DNA from: Saprospiraceae bacterium
GTDB lineage: Bacteria > Bacteroidota > Bacteroidia > Chitinophagales > Saprospiraceae
Assembly (NCBI GenBank): GCA_029251525.1
Contig: JAQXDE010000005.1
Location: forward strand, 123,128 to 187,127
Direction of reading: 5' to 3'
Length of the DNA: 64,000 nt
The notes under the pieces were generated by a model. That model searched no databases. It was not told the DNA's origin and worked only from the letters and a program-made list of their open reading frames with translations. This document shows, piece after piece, positions 47,337 through 56,006 of the stretch; within the stretch, counting starts at the first letter, position 1; each line of letters opens with the position of its first letter. The position numbers were made by a program, and so were the translations under genes.

Positions 47337-48065
47337 ATGAAAAGATTAATTTTTGTATTTTTCCTCGGCATCTCGTTTTTTATTGGAATAAAGGTAAATG
47401 CACAAACAGCATTTTTGTCAACACCAGATACTATTAATTTAGTAAAATCTGCAACATTTGATATTTTTTACGACTACGTTTTATTTGAAAATAATACGTT
47501 GGATACTTTACATATGCGATGGAAAAAAGTTTTTTTGGAAGTGGATCCTTCTGCAGGTCATGGAGGAACTGATGGTTGGGAAATTTCCATATTAGATCCA
47601 ACTGAGTATTATATTGATGCTAATGAAATGGATAGTGCAGATTTTTACCTGCCAACCATTCCAACTGGACAAACGAATAAATTTATTTTACATGTCAAAA
47701 CTAATGGATTAACTGGGACGCTTCATGGTAAATATCTTTTTTATCCTACTAATGATTTATCTGATTCTTCAAGTGTGGTACTAAATTATGAGGGAATTGA
47801 TATTGTTTCTATACAAGATTTTTCTGATGGGAAAATAGAAGTTGCACCAAATCCTGCTTCCAATTTTATTAGGATTAAAAATATTTCGACAACAAAAAAA
47901 GAAATGAGATTGATGGATGTAAATGGAAAAATTTTGTTGACTGATTTTATAGAGGCGAATTCTTCAAAAGAAATTTTAACTAATCATTTTTCCTCGGGGA
48001 TTTATTTTTTAGTTTTTGAAAAAAATAGAGAGACAGTAATTCAAAAAATATTTATTAAGAAGTAA
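47337..48065 (+). CDS. Small T9SS-sorted secreted protein
   Basis: 242 residues: signal peptide (MKRLIFVFFLGISFFIGIKVNAQ), a beta-sandwich-like domain (about 25-155) with WKKVFLEVDPSAGHGGTDGWEIS, and a type A T9SS sorting domain (about 160-242: VAPNPASNFIRI, MRLMDVNGKILL, GIYFLVFEKN). Surface or secreted protein of unknown role. It starts 19 bp after the MutS-like gene and is probably in the same unit. Confidence 0.85.
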   Translation: MKRLIFVFFLGISFFIGIKVNAQTAFLSTPDTINLVKSATFDIFYDYVLFENNTLDTLHMRWKKVFLEVDPSAGHGGTDGWEISILDPTEYYIDANEMDSADFYLPTIPTGQTNKFILHVKTNGLTGTLHGKYLFYPTNDLSDSSSVVLNYEGIDIVSIQDFSDGKIEVAPNPASNFIRIKNISTTKKEMRLMDVNGKILLTDFIEANSSKEILTNHFSSGIYFLVFEKNRETVIQKIFIKK

Positions 48066-48140
48066 TTCTTTTGAACTACTCATATTAGAAATTCATGTTT
48101 TCTTGATTAGTCAAGAAACTCATCTTATAAAACTTTAAAG

Positions 48141-48692
48141 TTAATTTCCCGAAAAGGCACCTTCTCGTTTCTTTTTATAGAAGTTAACTCCTGCCCCATA
48201 AACCCAACCCTTTTTTCCTTGATGTTGAATTTTGAACCAAGGCTCATCAGCCATTTCATAGCCTAAATTAATTTGGTAGGTTGAGTCAGTAAATTCGTTT
48301 AAGAAGTCAACTTGCTCGAATAAATTCATTTGGATAATTACTGAACTGTCCAAGGATGGGCCAGTCCGCATTTTTAATCCATCAATTGTGACATATAATT
48401 TTGAATATATAGGTTGTCGGCTAATAATTGGTTGATTGGTAGTGGGATTATTGGTTGAAAGTTGTGGAGCCTCTCCACTTGGGAAATCAGTATTGATTTC
48501 AGGACTTGTAGAATTCAATGAATCAATTATACTACCAATTTCAGTGGAAGATATTTCTTCCTCTGATTCATCTTGAAATGATTTCTTGGTGGCATCACAT
48601 TTGCTGATTGCCCAGACCATAAAACTAGCAAAGAAAACTAAAATAATGAGTACTTCAACTTTTGGCAAAAAACTTGTCTTTTTCTTAGTCAT
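48141..48692 (-). CDS. Membrane-anchored SH3-domain protein
   Basis: 183 residues: a short basic start, one membrane helix (about 11-28, VEVLIILVFFASFMVWAI), a Ser/Thr/Pro-rich linker (about 35-95), and a bacterial SH3 domain (about 97-178; VTIDGLKMRTGPSLDSSVI, PWFKIQHQGKKGWVYG). SH3 domains of this type often bind cell-wall peptides. Convergent with the small T9SS gene. Confidence 0.85.
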   Translation of the reverse strand: MTKKKTSFLPKVEVLIILVFFASFMVWAISKCDATKKSFQDESEEEISSTEIGSIIDSLNSTSPEINTDFPSGEAPQLSTNNPTTNQPIISRQPIYSKLYVTIDGLKMRTGPSLDSSVIIQMNLFEQVDFLNEFTDSTYQINLGYEMADEPWFKIQHQGKKGWVYGAGVNFYKKKREGAFSGN

Positions 48693-48899
48693 AATGTTTC
48701 TCGTTTTATTTCAAAAAATTATCGGGGCTTCTTTTTTTAATAATATTGAAAAATAAATATTCGTATTAGTCTTTATTTTCGAAAAAAATAAAAGCTAAAT
48801 TGCGTAGATTTTCAACATAAGGTGTGTTGTAAAATTGGGTGCGAATATAAGCCAAAATTTAATTATTTATAAATTGCCTGTTACGAGAAAATTAAGATA

Positions 48900-49997
48900 A
48901 TGAATAACGATCTCTTATACAAAATTGCAATAACCAAAATTCCAAAAGTTGGGGCGATCACGGCAAAGAATTTAGTGAGTTATTGTGGAGGCGCGAAGGC
49001 TGTTTTTGAGGCAAGTCAAAAAGAGTTGATAAGTATTCCTGGAATAGGAAGAACTTTAGCTGAAAATATTCGACACTACAACGTTTTAGAGGAGGCTGAA
49101 AAAGAGATTGAGTTTATTGAAAATAATAATATTCAATGTCTCTTTTATACGGATGAAAAATACCCTCACCGGCTTAAATATTTTAATGATAGTCCAGTAA
49201 TATTGTATTTTAAAGGTAAAACTGATTTAAATCATGATCGAATAGTTTCAATAATTGGTACCCGAACACCTACTCCTCAAGGGAAAATTATTTGTGAGGA
49301 AATAATTGCCGAATTGCAAAAATATAATGTGTTGGTAATCAGTGGTTTAGCGTACGGTATTGACGTGACCGCCCATAGGAAGTCCATCTCATTGAATATA
49401 CCTACTGTTGGAGTTTTGGGCCATGGGTTAAGTATGATATATCCTCATGAGCATAAAGGTGTTTCTGAAAATATGATAAAAAATGGAGGTGTTTTAACTG
49501 AGTTTACGTATCAACAAGGTCCAGAAAGGGAACATTTTCCAATGCGTAATAGGATTGTAGCAGGGATGTGTGATGCACTAATTGTGGTAGAAACAAAGGA
49601 GAGAGGTGGATCAATGATTACAGCCGAGTTAGCAAATGGTTATAATAAAAATGTATTTGCGGTTCCAGGGCGAGCTCGAGATAAAAAATTTGGAGGAGGA
49701 AACCTTTTAATAAAGGACCATAAAGCTCAATTAGTTGAGTGTGCAGATGATGTGATTGGAATTATGGGCTGGAAACTATTTGAGGAAAATAGAAATATTC
49801 AAAAGCAGTTATTCGTTGAGTTATCTGAGAGAGAACAAGTGGTGATAGAAATATTGAAAACTGAAAATGAAGTTGCTATTGATAAATTGAGTTACGTTTC
49901 AAAATTGCAACCTAGTGAAGTTTCTTCTTTACTTTTGGAATTGGAATTTAAGGGAATGATTAAGACTCTACCAGGAAAACGATATATGTTAGTGTAG
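48900..49997 (+). CDS. dprA: DNA processing protein DprA/Smf
   Basis: 365 residues, typical three-part layout: an N-terminal helix-hairpin-helix region (IPKVGAITAKNLV, SIPGIGRTLAENI), the Rossmann-like DprA core (about 75-285; IIGTRTPTPQGK, VISGLAYGIDVTAHR, GHGLSMIYPHEHK, FPMRNRIVAGM, GSMITAELANGYNKNVFAVPGR), and a C-terminal winged helix (about 305-365). It loads RecA on single-stranded DNA taken up in natural transformation. Single gene. Confidence 0.95.
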   Translation: MNNDLLYKIAITKIPKVGAITAKNLVSYCGGAKAVFEASQKELISIPGIGRTLAENIRHYNVLEEAEKEIEFIENNNIQCLFYTDEKYPHRLKYFNDSPVILYFKGKTDLNHDRIVSIIGTRTPTPQGKIICEEIIAELQKYNVLVISGLAYGIDVTAHRKSISLNIPTVGVLGHGLSMIYPHEHKGVSENMIKNGGVLTEFTYQQGPEREHFPMRNRIVAGMCDALIVVETKERGGSMITAELANGYNKNVFAVPGRARDKKFGGGNLLIKDHKAQLVECADDVIGIMGWKLFEENRNIQKQLFVELSEREQVVIEILKTENEVAIDKLSYVSKLQPSEVSSLLLELEFKGMIKTLPGKRYMLV

Positions 49998-50077
49998 TAG
50001 TATTTTTTGTAAAATGGTTTTCGGGTAATTTTGTAATCAAGCTAAAATAGAATTCGAAAATGACAAATAGAATTGTT

Positions 50078-50085
50078 TATTTTTG
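50078..50085 (+). promoter_or_regulatory. Bacteroidota -7 promoter element
   Basis: TATTTTTG, a perfect TAnnTTTG, 43 nt before the alkaline phosphatase ATG. Confidence 0.55.
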
Positions 50086-50128
50086 TTGGATGTTGAAAAC
50101 AAAACTTGTCAAGAACTAAAATAAGTAT

Positions 50129-51262
50129 ATGAAACAAATTTTTGTAATATTTTCTTTGCTGTTTATTTTAGGATGCTATCCTGAAAATAATAATTCAACT
50201 CCAATTGTGAAATTGGCGACGACTTCAGCTTTACCTAGTCCTATTCGACATGGAAAAGCGAAAAATGTTATTTTTATGGTTGGAGATGGAATGGGCGTTT
50301 CACAAATTACGGCAGGTATGATTAAAAATAATAATCGCCTTAATTTGGAACGGTTTCCGATCGTTGGATTACACAAATCTTATTCAAGCGATAATCTAAT
50401 TACAGATTCTGCAGCGGGTGCTACTGCATTTGCATCGGGTGTAAAAACTTACAATGGTGCTATTGGTGTTAATCCAAAAAAGAAACCAGTGAAAACGATT
50501 TTAGAAGAATGTGAAGAAAAAGGAATGGCAACAGGAATGGTTACTACTTCAACGATTGTGCATGCTACACCAGCAAGTTTTATTGCGCATCAACCCAGTC
50601 GAAAAATGTATGAGGAGATTGCTGCTGATTTTCTGAAAACAGAAATTGATCTTTTTATTGGAGGAGGGAAAAAATATTTTGATCGAAGGGAAACAGATGA
50701 GCGAGACTTGTATAAAGAATTAGAGGGGAAAGATTATTACGTTAGTGATTATTTTAGAGAAAATATGAGTGCGATTAAATTTGACCCAAATAAAAATTTT
50801 GCGTATTTCACGGCTGATGATGACCCTCTTCCTGTAGCTAGTGGACGCGATTATTTGTATGGAGCAACTAGAGTATCTACTGGGTTTTTGAATGCACACA
50901 GTAAAGGGAAAGGATATTTCCTAATGATTGAAGGAGCTCAAATTGATTGGGGTGGGCATGCAAATGATGCTGATTACATTATTTCTGAAATGTTAGATTT
51001 TGATAAAAGTATTGGAGCAGTTTTAGATTGGGCAGAAAAAGATGGAGAAACATTGGTAATTGTAACTGCTGATCATGAAACTGGGGGTTTTTCTATTAAT
51101 TTAGGTACTACTCAGGATACGATGGTGACTGAATTTACTACTGATTACCATACAGCGGAGTTGATTCCCGTTTTTGCTTTTGGACCAGGAGCCGAGAAGT
51201 TTAGTGGGATTTATGAAAATACTGCAATTTATGATAAGATTAAAAAAGCATTGGGATTGTAG
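50129..51262 (+). CDS. Alkaline phosphatase, lipoprotein
   Basis: 377 residues: a lipoprotein signal with Cys16 (LLFILGC), then a PhoA-type alkaline phosphatase. Metal and active-site motifs: MVGDGMGVSQI (Asp ligand), TDSAAGATAFASG (nucleophile Ser), HATPASFIAHQ, EGAQIDWGGHANDAD (Glu, Asp, His ligands), TADHETGG (Asp, His). It is short compared with PhoA (about 450) and lacks the large crown insertions. It hydrolyses phosphomonoesters in the envelope. No Pho-box-like site was recognised. Confidence 0.93.
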   Translation: MKQIFVIFSLLFILGCYPENNNSTPIVKLATTSALPSPIRHGKAKNVIFMVGDGMGVSQITAGMIKNNNRLNLERFPIVGLHKSYSSDNLITDSAAGATAFASGVKTYNGAIGVNPKKKPVKTILEECEEKGMATGMVTTSTIVHATPASFIAHQPSRKMYEEIAADFLKTEIDLFIGGGKKYFDRRETDERDLYKELEGKDYYVSDYFRENMSAIKFDPNKNFAYFTADDDPLPVASGRDYLYGATRVSTGFLNAHSKGKGYFLMIEGAQIDWGGHANDADYIISEMLDFDKSIGAVLDWAEKDGETLVIVTADHETGGFSINLGTTQDTMVTEFTTDYHTAELIPVFAFGPGAEKFSGIYENTAIYDKIKKALGL

Positions 51263-51569
51263 TTGTTGAATTGTTTCAAAAGAAAAAATAATAGTTGGAA
51301 GGAAAAAACATCAGAGAGTGAAATAGATTTTTTATTTATATCTCAAAATGTATTTTTATAGGTAACATGAGGATAGGATATTTAAAAGTAAAAAATGTTT
51401 GCTACTAAAGGGTAAAAGAGAGTTTTGTCAGCTGCAAGAAAAAACTAGATAGATTAGTAATTATTGCTGTGGTTGTTATTGTATGGAAGGCCAGATGATT
51501 TTGGCACCTAGGCATTGATCTGGAATTACAAATGCTTTAACTAAAAGGAGAGTTTCCCTTCGTAAACTT
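51263..51569. other. Intergenic stretch after the phosphatase gene
   Basis: No coding frame and no clear terminator. It may include the unreadable 3' end of the decayed acyl-CoA oxidase that follows on the minus strand. Confidence 0.4.
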
Positions 51570-52330
51570 TTAGATAGTTTTTTCATCACATTTCTCCCTA
51601 CTTTCTTGCAAAGTGTCAGTGGTAACCCAAGTGGTTTGAGACTTCAAGTCTGTTGCAAAAGTTTTGATCTCTCGAATGTCTTCTTTTGTATTTTCTAGAT
51701 ATCTTTTTGCTAGATGCTAAAGCGCAAAGCCTAATGCATAAGTTATAAGGAAACGTGGCATTAATCTTCTTTGGTGACTTGGATAATTTAAAAGTAAGGT
51801 TTCATGTTTTTGGTTATTTAGACCAAATTGACGCTGATTTAAGGCATATTTAATAGCGATAGCTGAATACTGATTATGTGGCACTTAAACCTGATTAGGG
51901 AATACTTACTCGACCAATAGCCAAAATTTCAAGCATAGCAAAGAATCTTTTCGTAGAATTTTTAATTTCACGGAAGTATTTTCCATATTTATCAATATCT
52001 CCAAATCGATTGAGTAAATTTTCACTTGGAAATCTAACTTGATTAAACTAGATCCGATCATTGTTCACTCCATTTAACCCTATTTTATAACCACAATTTT
52101 CTACTCGAACACAAGGCATCATATTTTCATTTTTGTCTTTAATAGGAACTAAAATAGTTTGCACGCTTTAGTTTTCTCCTATAATTAATTGAGCAAAAAC
52201 ACTGGTCATTTATCCATGTAAAGTATTACCAATATATTCTCTTCCTGGTGTAATTTTTTGTACAATTTCGATGCTCGAATTGATTAAAGATTGTTGTTTA
52301 CACAAGGAAGTTGTGCTGCATTCTTTTTAA
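51570..52330 (-). pseudogene. Decayed acyl-CoA oxidase/dehydrogenase
   Basis: Reading the minus strand from high to low coordinates: ITPGREYIGNTLHG, TAA, MTSVFAQLIIGEN, TAA, then from 52164 VQTILVPIKDKNENMMP...GYKIGLNGVNNDRI, TAG (52050-52048, where Trp is expected), FNQVRFPSENLLNRFGDID...KRFFAML; after a break YSAIAIKYALNQRQFG..., LLLNYPSHQRRLMPR, TAG, and IKTFATDLKSQTTWVTTDTL to a stop at 51570. These are the FAD-binding and C-terminal parts of an acyl-CoA oxidase (flavin-dependent first step of beta-oxidation). At least four in-frame stops and one frameshift are present, so the gene is dead. The N-terminal part (above 52330) is no longer readable. Confidence 0.85.
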
Positions 52331-53045
52331 GCAAATTTGCCAAATGTTTAAGTATTCCTTTAGTTGGGGGATTGCTAGGATTAGTCCATGTTATTATAGT
52401 TTTATCTTCAGTTGTAAGAAAAATGTAGACTGTTGATCTTGTGGTTAATTAAAATAACCTCATTTTGGCTCAAAACTGAATCCGTCCAACTGATATGGAA
52501 CATTGGTAAAACATCCATTACACTAGTTTGAATAAATATGGGAAGAAAGTGGATTATGAGTCATGATATCATTATTTGGAAAAGTTAAATTGTTTTTTCA
52601 AGCACAACTATTGAAAGGAGTTTCGTGATTTATAGATATAAATTATTTTGTCAAATCAGTAATTTCAATTTTTGACAAAATAATAGATGACTAAGTTCCT
52701 CAAAACTTAGCCATCCATTTAAAATAAGTTTGATAGGTTTAGTGTTTTATTGTTGTGAATATTATGGGGGATAAAACAATAGTAAATTGAGTGCAAATAA
52801 AATGCTAAATATTATATTTTTTATTAATAAGATAGAAGAAGTTGCACGCTGAGAAAAGCATCATCCGAAGGTCATTACTAAATTAGTAAGGGCAAGTTAA
52901 TTCTCTTCGCTATTACTATGTTAATCAAGGCATATTTAATATATTATTGAATGGTTCTTCGTAAAATAGGGATTGTAGTTTTATTATTTTTTACAGTAAT
53001 TTTAATGAAGCCATATATTTGTAGAAGAAAATAAACTCAATTAAA
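52331..53045. other. Non-coding stretch, partly unreadable pseudogene
   Basis: No open frame of note on either strand. The low-coordinate part is probably the eroded 5' end of the acyl-CoA oxidase pseudogene; the rest has no recognisable feature. Confidence 0.4.
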
Positions 53046-53072
53046 AAAGGCTGCCCGAGGAAGACAGCCTTT
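53046..53072. terminator. Hairpin terminator
   Basis: AAAGGCTG (53046-53053) pairs with CAGCCTTT (53065-53072), loop 11 nt, with an A-run before it. On the minus strand it would end the transcript of the glucosaminidase-XRE pair, about 150 nt after the last gene. Confidence 0.5.
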
Positions 53073-53220
53073 GATTTAAAAACAGACTATGAGAAAACCG
53101 CTATGAGAGGTATTTTTTTTTGGGGATTTCTCCCCCGATTTGAACATTAAAAAAGTAGGGAAGTAGTACGAAGTTAATCGACTAAATAGGTTGCTTTTTT
53201 ATAGTGGACAAATCAATATT

Positions 53221-53541
53221 TTAAAGTCTTGCAATCGAATCACCATTAATTATAATACCACCACCTAAGATATCGTGCAATTTGTGAAGTTCATTAACAG
53301 TAGGGATGGTACCATCTTTTTCAATAGAAACAATAACTTCTAAGGAAACACCGGATATTCTCGATAAATAATTTTGAGAAAACCCTTTTTTGATCCGAGC
53401 AAGTTGAACTTGTTGACCGACAGTTAATTGATATTTGGAAGTGGCTGTATGAATAGTTTTTGATTGAGGTAAAGGTGCTCTATGATCAACCATACTAATT
53501 AAAGATGCAATTAGAATTCCTGAGAAAATAAATTTTTCCAT
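53221..53541 (-). CDS. Small XRE-family protein with hydrophobic N-terminus
   Basis: 106 residues. Residues 1-17 are a hydrophobic stretch (FIFSGILIASLIS) after Met-Glu-Lys, like a signal peptide or membrane anchor; a linker follows to about residue 40; then an XRE helix-turn-helix (about 41-100; VGQQVQLARIKKGFSQNYLS, GVSLEVIVSIEKDG, TVNELHKLHDILGGG). A DNA-binding domain exported or anchored by a signal-like segment is unusual. It lies 78 bp after the glucosaminidase gene and is probably co-transcribed. It may be a membrane-tethered regulator (inference). Confidence 0.7.
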   Translation of the reverse strand: MEKFIFSGILIASLISMVDHRAPLPQSKTIHTATSKYQLTVGQQVQLARIKKGFSQNYLSRISGVSLEVIVSIEKDGTIPTVNELHKLHDILGGGIIINGDSIARL

Positions 53542-53619
53542 AGTGTTTCAATATTTTGATGATTGAATAAGATTTTTAAAATTTTGGTATATCGAAATGT
53601 TAGTGTTTAGCCCTACTTT

Positions 53620-54537
53620 TTACAAATTATCAAATTTATATAATTTGTATTTTTCAATTGTGTTGATTAGTTTTTCGGCGTACTTTTTATCGGTTGCATA
53701 CCCTTGTTTTTTCAGGCCTATTGCCCATTTTCTGTAATCATTTCCATACTTTTTTAATGCTTTATAGCGAGCACCAGAAAGTAATATACTGTGTGCTCTG
53801 AAACTTTCACTTACACTAGAATATTTTCTGAAAAAATCTTTATGATGGTCATCGGTTGCATTGGAACAATGTCCTTTTTTACAACTTTTAGAAAAACATT
53901 TCATTCCAAAGAAATTATTATTATTTCTCGCTAATCGACTTGTTCCTACGCGGCTTTCGATTAACGCTTGCCCAATTTTGATGCTTACTGGAATTTTGAA
54001 GAGTTCCATTTCTTTCTTTGCAATTGGTGTATATCGGTTTATGAATACTTTTACATCATCTTTGGAAAGTGAACCTGCTGAAACTGGTGCATATGGGTTG
54101 GAAATCGTTTGAGCAAAATTTGTATTCTCGTAACCATTGTCAGTATCATCAGCAACTGCTGAAAAAGGAGCGCTCAAATTAAAATTGAAGCGCATATCTT
54201 TTTTCAATAAAATATATCCAGCAAAAACAACTAAACCGATCTTAATCCAGGGGATGCTTTTTATTTCTAGTTTAGGAGCGATATTGAGGTCTAATTCAGA
54301 GAATTTTTTATAAAATAGATATTTCAGGGAAGTCAATGGTTTTTTTAAACCAATTAAAATTTTAGAACCTAAACTTGAAAGAGTAGGAGTAACAGTTTCT
54401 TTAAAAAAAGAACCTTTAATCATATCAGCAGTTTCGACTTCAATTTCTACTTTGGGCGGATTATTCACGATATCCCACTCAATCTCAGTAGCTGTTTCTT
54501 TGGTTTGTATGGTATTGATGTGTGAATGTTTTTTCAT
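53620..54537 (-). CDS. Membrane-anchored glucosaminidase (peptidoglycan hydrolase)
   Basis: 305 residues: a cytoplasmic N-terminal region of about 95 residues, one membrane helix (about 96-112), the juxtamembrane motif MRFNFNLSAP (115-124), a short linker, and a FlgJ/LytG-type endo-beta-N-acetylglucosaminidase domain (about 160-305) with catalytic Glu194 (GQALIESRVGTS), NNNNFFGMKC, YSSVSESFRAHSILL and WAIGLKKQGYATD. It is expected to cut peptidoglycan glycan strands in the periplasm. Divergent from the S24 repressor gene, with operator-like repeats between them. A paralogue at 15150-15929 lacks the catalytic Glu. Confidence 0.9.
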   Translation of the reverse strand: MKKHSHINTIQTKETATEIEWDIVNNPPKVEIEVETADMIKGSFFKETVTPTLSSLGSKILIGLKKPLTSLKYLFYKKFSELDLNIAPKLEIKSIPWIKIGLVVFAGYILLKKDMRFNFNLSAPFSAVADDTDNGYENTNFAQTISNPYAPVSAGSLSKDDVKVFINRYTPIAKKEMELFKIPVSIKIGQALIESRVGTSRLARNNNNFFGMKCFSKSCKKGHCSNATDDHHKDFFRKYSSVSESFRAHSILLSGARYKALKKYGNDYRKWAIGLKKQGYATDKKYAEKLINTIEKYKLYKFDNL

Positions 54538-54610
54538 TATTGGATTCTTTTTGTACTTTGGGTTTTCGTTTTAAATGAATTTGTTTCTGCTCTCATAAGT
54601 ACAATGCAAA

Positions 54611-54651
54611 TATCAAACAAAAAGTTTTTAAAAACAAGTTTTATCAAACAA
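54611..54651. promoter_or_regulatory. Operator-like sequence between glucosaminidase and repressor genes
   Basis: A direct repeat TATCAAACAA (54611-54620 and 54642-54651), 31 bp apart or about three helical turns, encloses the 12-bp perfect palindrome GTTTTTAAAAAC (54624-54635). It lies in the divergent intergenic region, 14 nt before the repressor ATG. It is a plausible site for the repressor. Confidence 0.5.
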
Positions 54652-54664
54652 TTTTTTTTAAAAA

Positions 54665-55384
54665 ATGGCAGATTTCTCAAATAATACAGTAAATCAAAGG
54701 TTTAGACTCGTCTATAGTACGCTAGAAAGACTGAATTTAATTAAAGGAAAATCAGATATAGCCTCTCATTTAGGTACGTATAACCATGTAGTTAATAGTA
54801 TTTTAAAAGCTCAAAGGAATATTACAGTTGAACAACTCAACAAATTGTTTGAAGTGTTTCATGTCAATGCTAATTACTTATTTGGGTTAAGTGAGGAGAT
54901 GTTTATGGAGGGATATGGACAAATAGGAGATTTACAAGTTCGCTCTATTAATGAGAAAATAATGACAGGTCGGCGTAACATAGTATTAGTGCCTGACAAA
55001 GCTATAGCTGGTTATGCAACTCAACATCAGGAAAAAGAGTATCTGGAAAATTTACAAAAATTTTCTATTCCAGGTATGGAAGGTAATTTAGTGGCCTTTG
55101 AAATAAGTGGCGATAGTATGATGCCAAATATAACAAATGGTGATTTAGTAGTGTGTGAACCAGTTGAGCGAGGAGACCCATTGAGAGATAATCACATATA
55201 TATTGTTGTCACGGATGTTGTAGTAGCCAAAAGAATACAACAAATTAGAGAAGGAAATGATATAACGAGCCTGAATTTGATCTCTGATAATAGTATTGTA
55301 TTTAAACCATATCAAGTGAATGTAGAGGAGATTCAACAGATTTTAAGAGTAAAATGTAGATTAACTACTTCAGCGATTGCTTAA
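54665..55384 (+). CDS. LexA/CI-type transcriptional repressor with S24 autocleavage domain
   Basis: 239 residues: an N-terminal helix-turn-helix domain (about 8-75, GKSDIASHLGTYNHVVNSIL) and a C-terminal S24 peptidase domain (about 105-235). The serine/lysine dyad is present as Ser151 (ISGDSMMPNITNGDLVV) and Lys189 (VVVAKRI), and an Ala115-Gly116 pair (KAIAGYAT) is in the right place for self-cleavage. Such proteins repress their own and neighbouring genes until RecA-ssDNA or another signal triggers cleavage. It is transcribed away from the glucosaminidase gene, and probably regulates both (inference). Confidence 0.88.
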   Translation: MADFSNNTVNQRFRLVYSTLERLNLIKGKSDIASHLGTYNHVVNSILKAQRNITVEQLNKLFEVFHVNANYLFGLSEEMFMEGYGQIGDLQVRSINEKIMTGRRNIVLVPDKAIAGYATQHQEKEYLENLQKFSIPGMEGNLVAFEISGDSMMPNITNGDLVVCEPVERGDPLRDNHIYIVVTDVVVAKRIQQIREGNDITSLNLISDNSIVFKPYQVNVEEIQQILRVKCRLTTSAIA

Positions 55385-55656
55385 TTCTCTTATCTTCAAA
55401 TGAGTAATACTATCATAATATTTAATCAATTATTAATTGGCATTTTATGTTGTAAAGAGCTATTGTTTTTTTAGGAAAATAAAACACATAGCAGCTTTTA
55501 TAGCTTTATTCTGCTCTGTTTTGTGGTGTTAAAATTTTTGAAAGTAAATTTTTTTTCATCGCAAATAAAAATCAAGTTGCAAAAGTAATGGTAACGATTT
55601 TGAATTAGCGGTTTCAAATTTCCACCATCTATTTGAAGTTCTCCAAAATAATCATC

Positions 55657-55848
55657 GTGAAAAAATCAATAATTTTAACTTTAGTACTAGTTTTTTTCTT
55701 CGGGACATTTAGTTCTTGTGCTCGAAAGTGTAAAGGTGCTGGATGGTATGGAAATCGTAATATAGGTTATGTTCCTCAAAAAAATGAAGCTATAGATTTG
55801 GCTTCTATTGATATATCTAAGGAAGAATGTGGGGAGGCTAGAGATTAG
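55657..55848 (+). CDS. Small lipoprotein, unrecognised
   Basis: 63 residues from GTG 55657, chosen because the signal peptide starts there (MKKSIILTLVLVFFFGTFSSC, Cys21); a TTG at 55633 would add eight residues. The mature protein is about 43 residues, with CARKCKGAGWYGNRNIGYVP and an acidic end. Short Cys-rich lipoproteins of this kind are common in Bacteroidota; function unknown. A strong terminator follows. Confidence 0.65.
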   Translation: MKKSIILTLVLVFFFGTFSSCARKCKGAGWYGNRNIGYVPQKNEAIDLASIDISKEECGEARD

Positions 55849-55866
55849 TTACCATTCATATTCTTT

Positions 55867-55907
55867 AAAAGCCGCTTGAAGCATTTTGTTTCGTGTGGCT
55901 TTTTTTA
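55867..55907 (+). terminator. Long hairpin terminator
   Basis: AAAAGCCGC pairs with GTGGCTTTT (one wobble), and inside it GAAGCA with TGTTTC; a T-run follows. Ends the small lipoprotein transcript. Confidence 0.8.
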
Positions 55908-55940
55908 TGTGGAAAAGTGAAGGCTTTGAGAGAGATTCTT

Positions 55941-55948
55941 TATTTTTG
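55941..55948 (+). promoter_or_regulatory. Bacteroidota -7 promoter element of fabG
   Basis: TATTTTTG, a perfect TAnnTTTG, 58 nt before the fabG ATG. Confidence 0.55.
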
Positions 55949-56006
55949 CGTTCATTTTAATATCGAGTTTAGATTTTTTTTTAATTCGAAAGAAAAACAA
56001 TCAACA

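Noticed and set aside
55893..56006. Upstream ATG that would add 38 residues to FabG
   Set aside because: It lies within the preceding terminator and before the -7 element at 55941; FabG starts at MKLLQGKVAIITGG.
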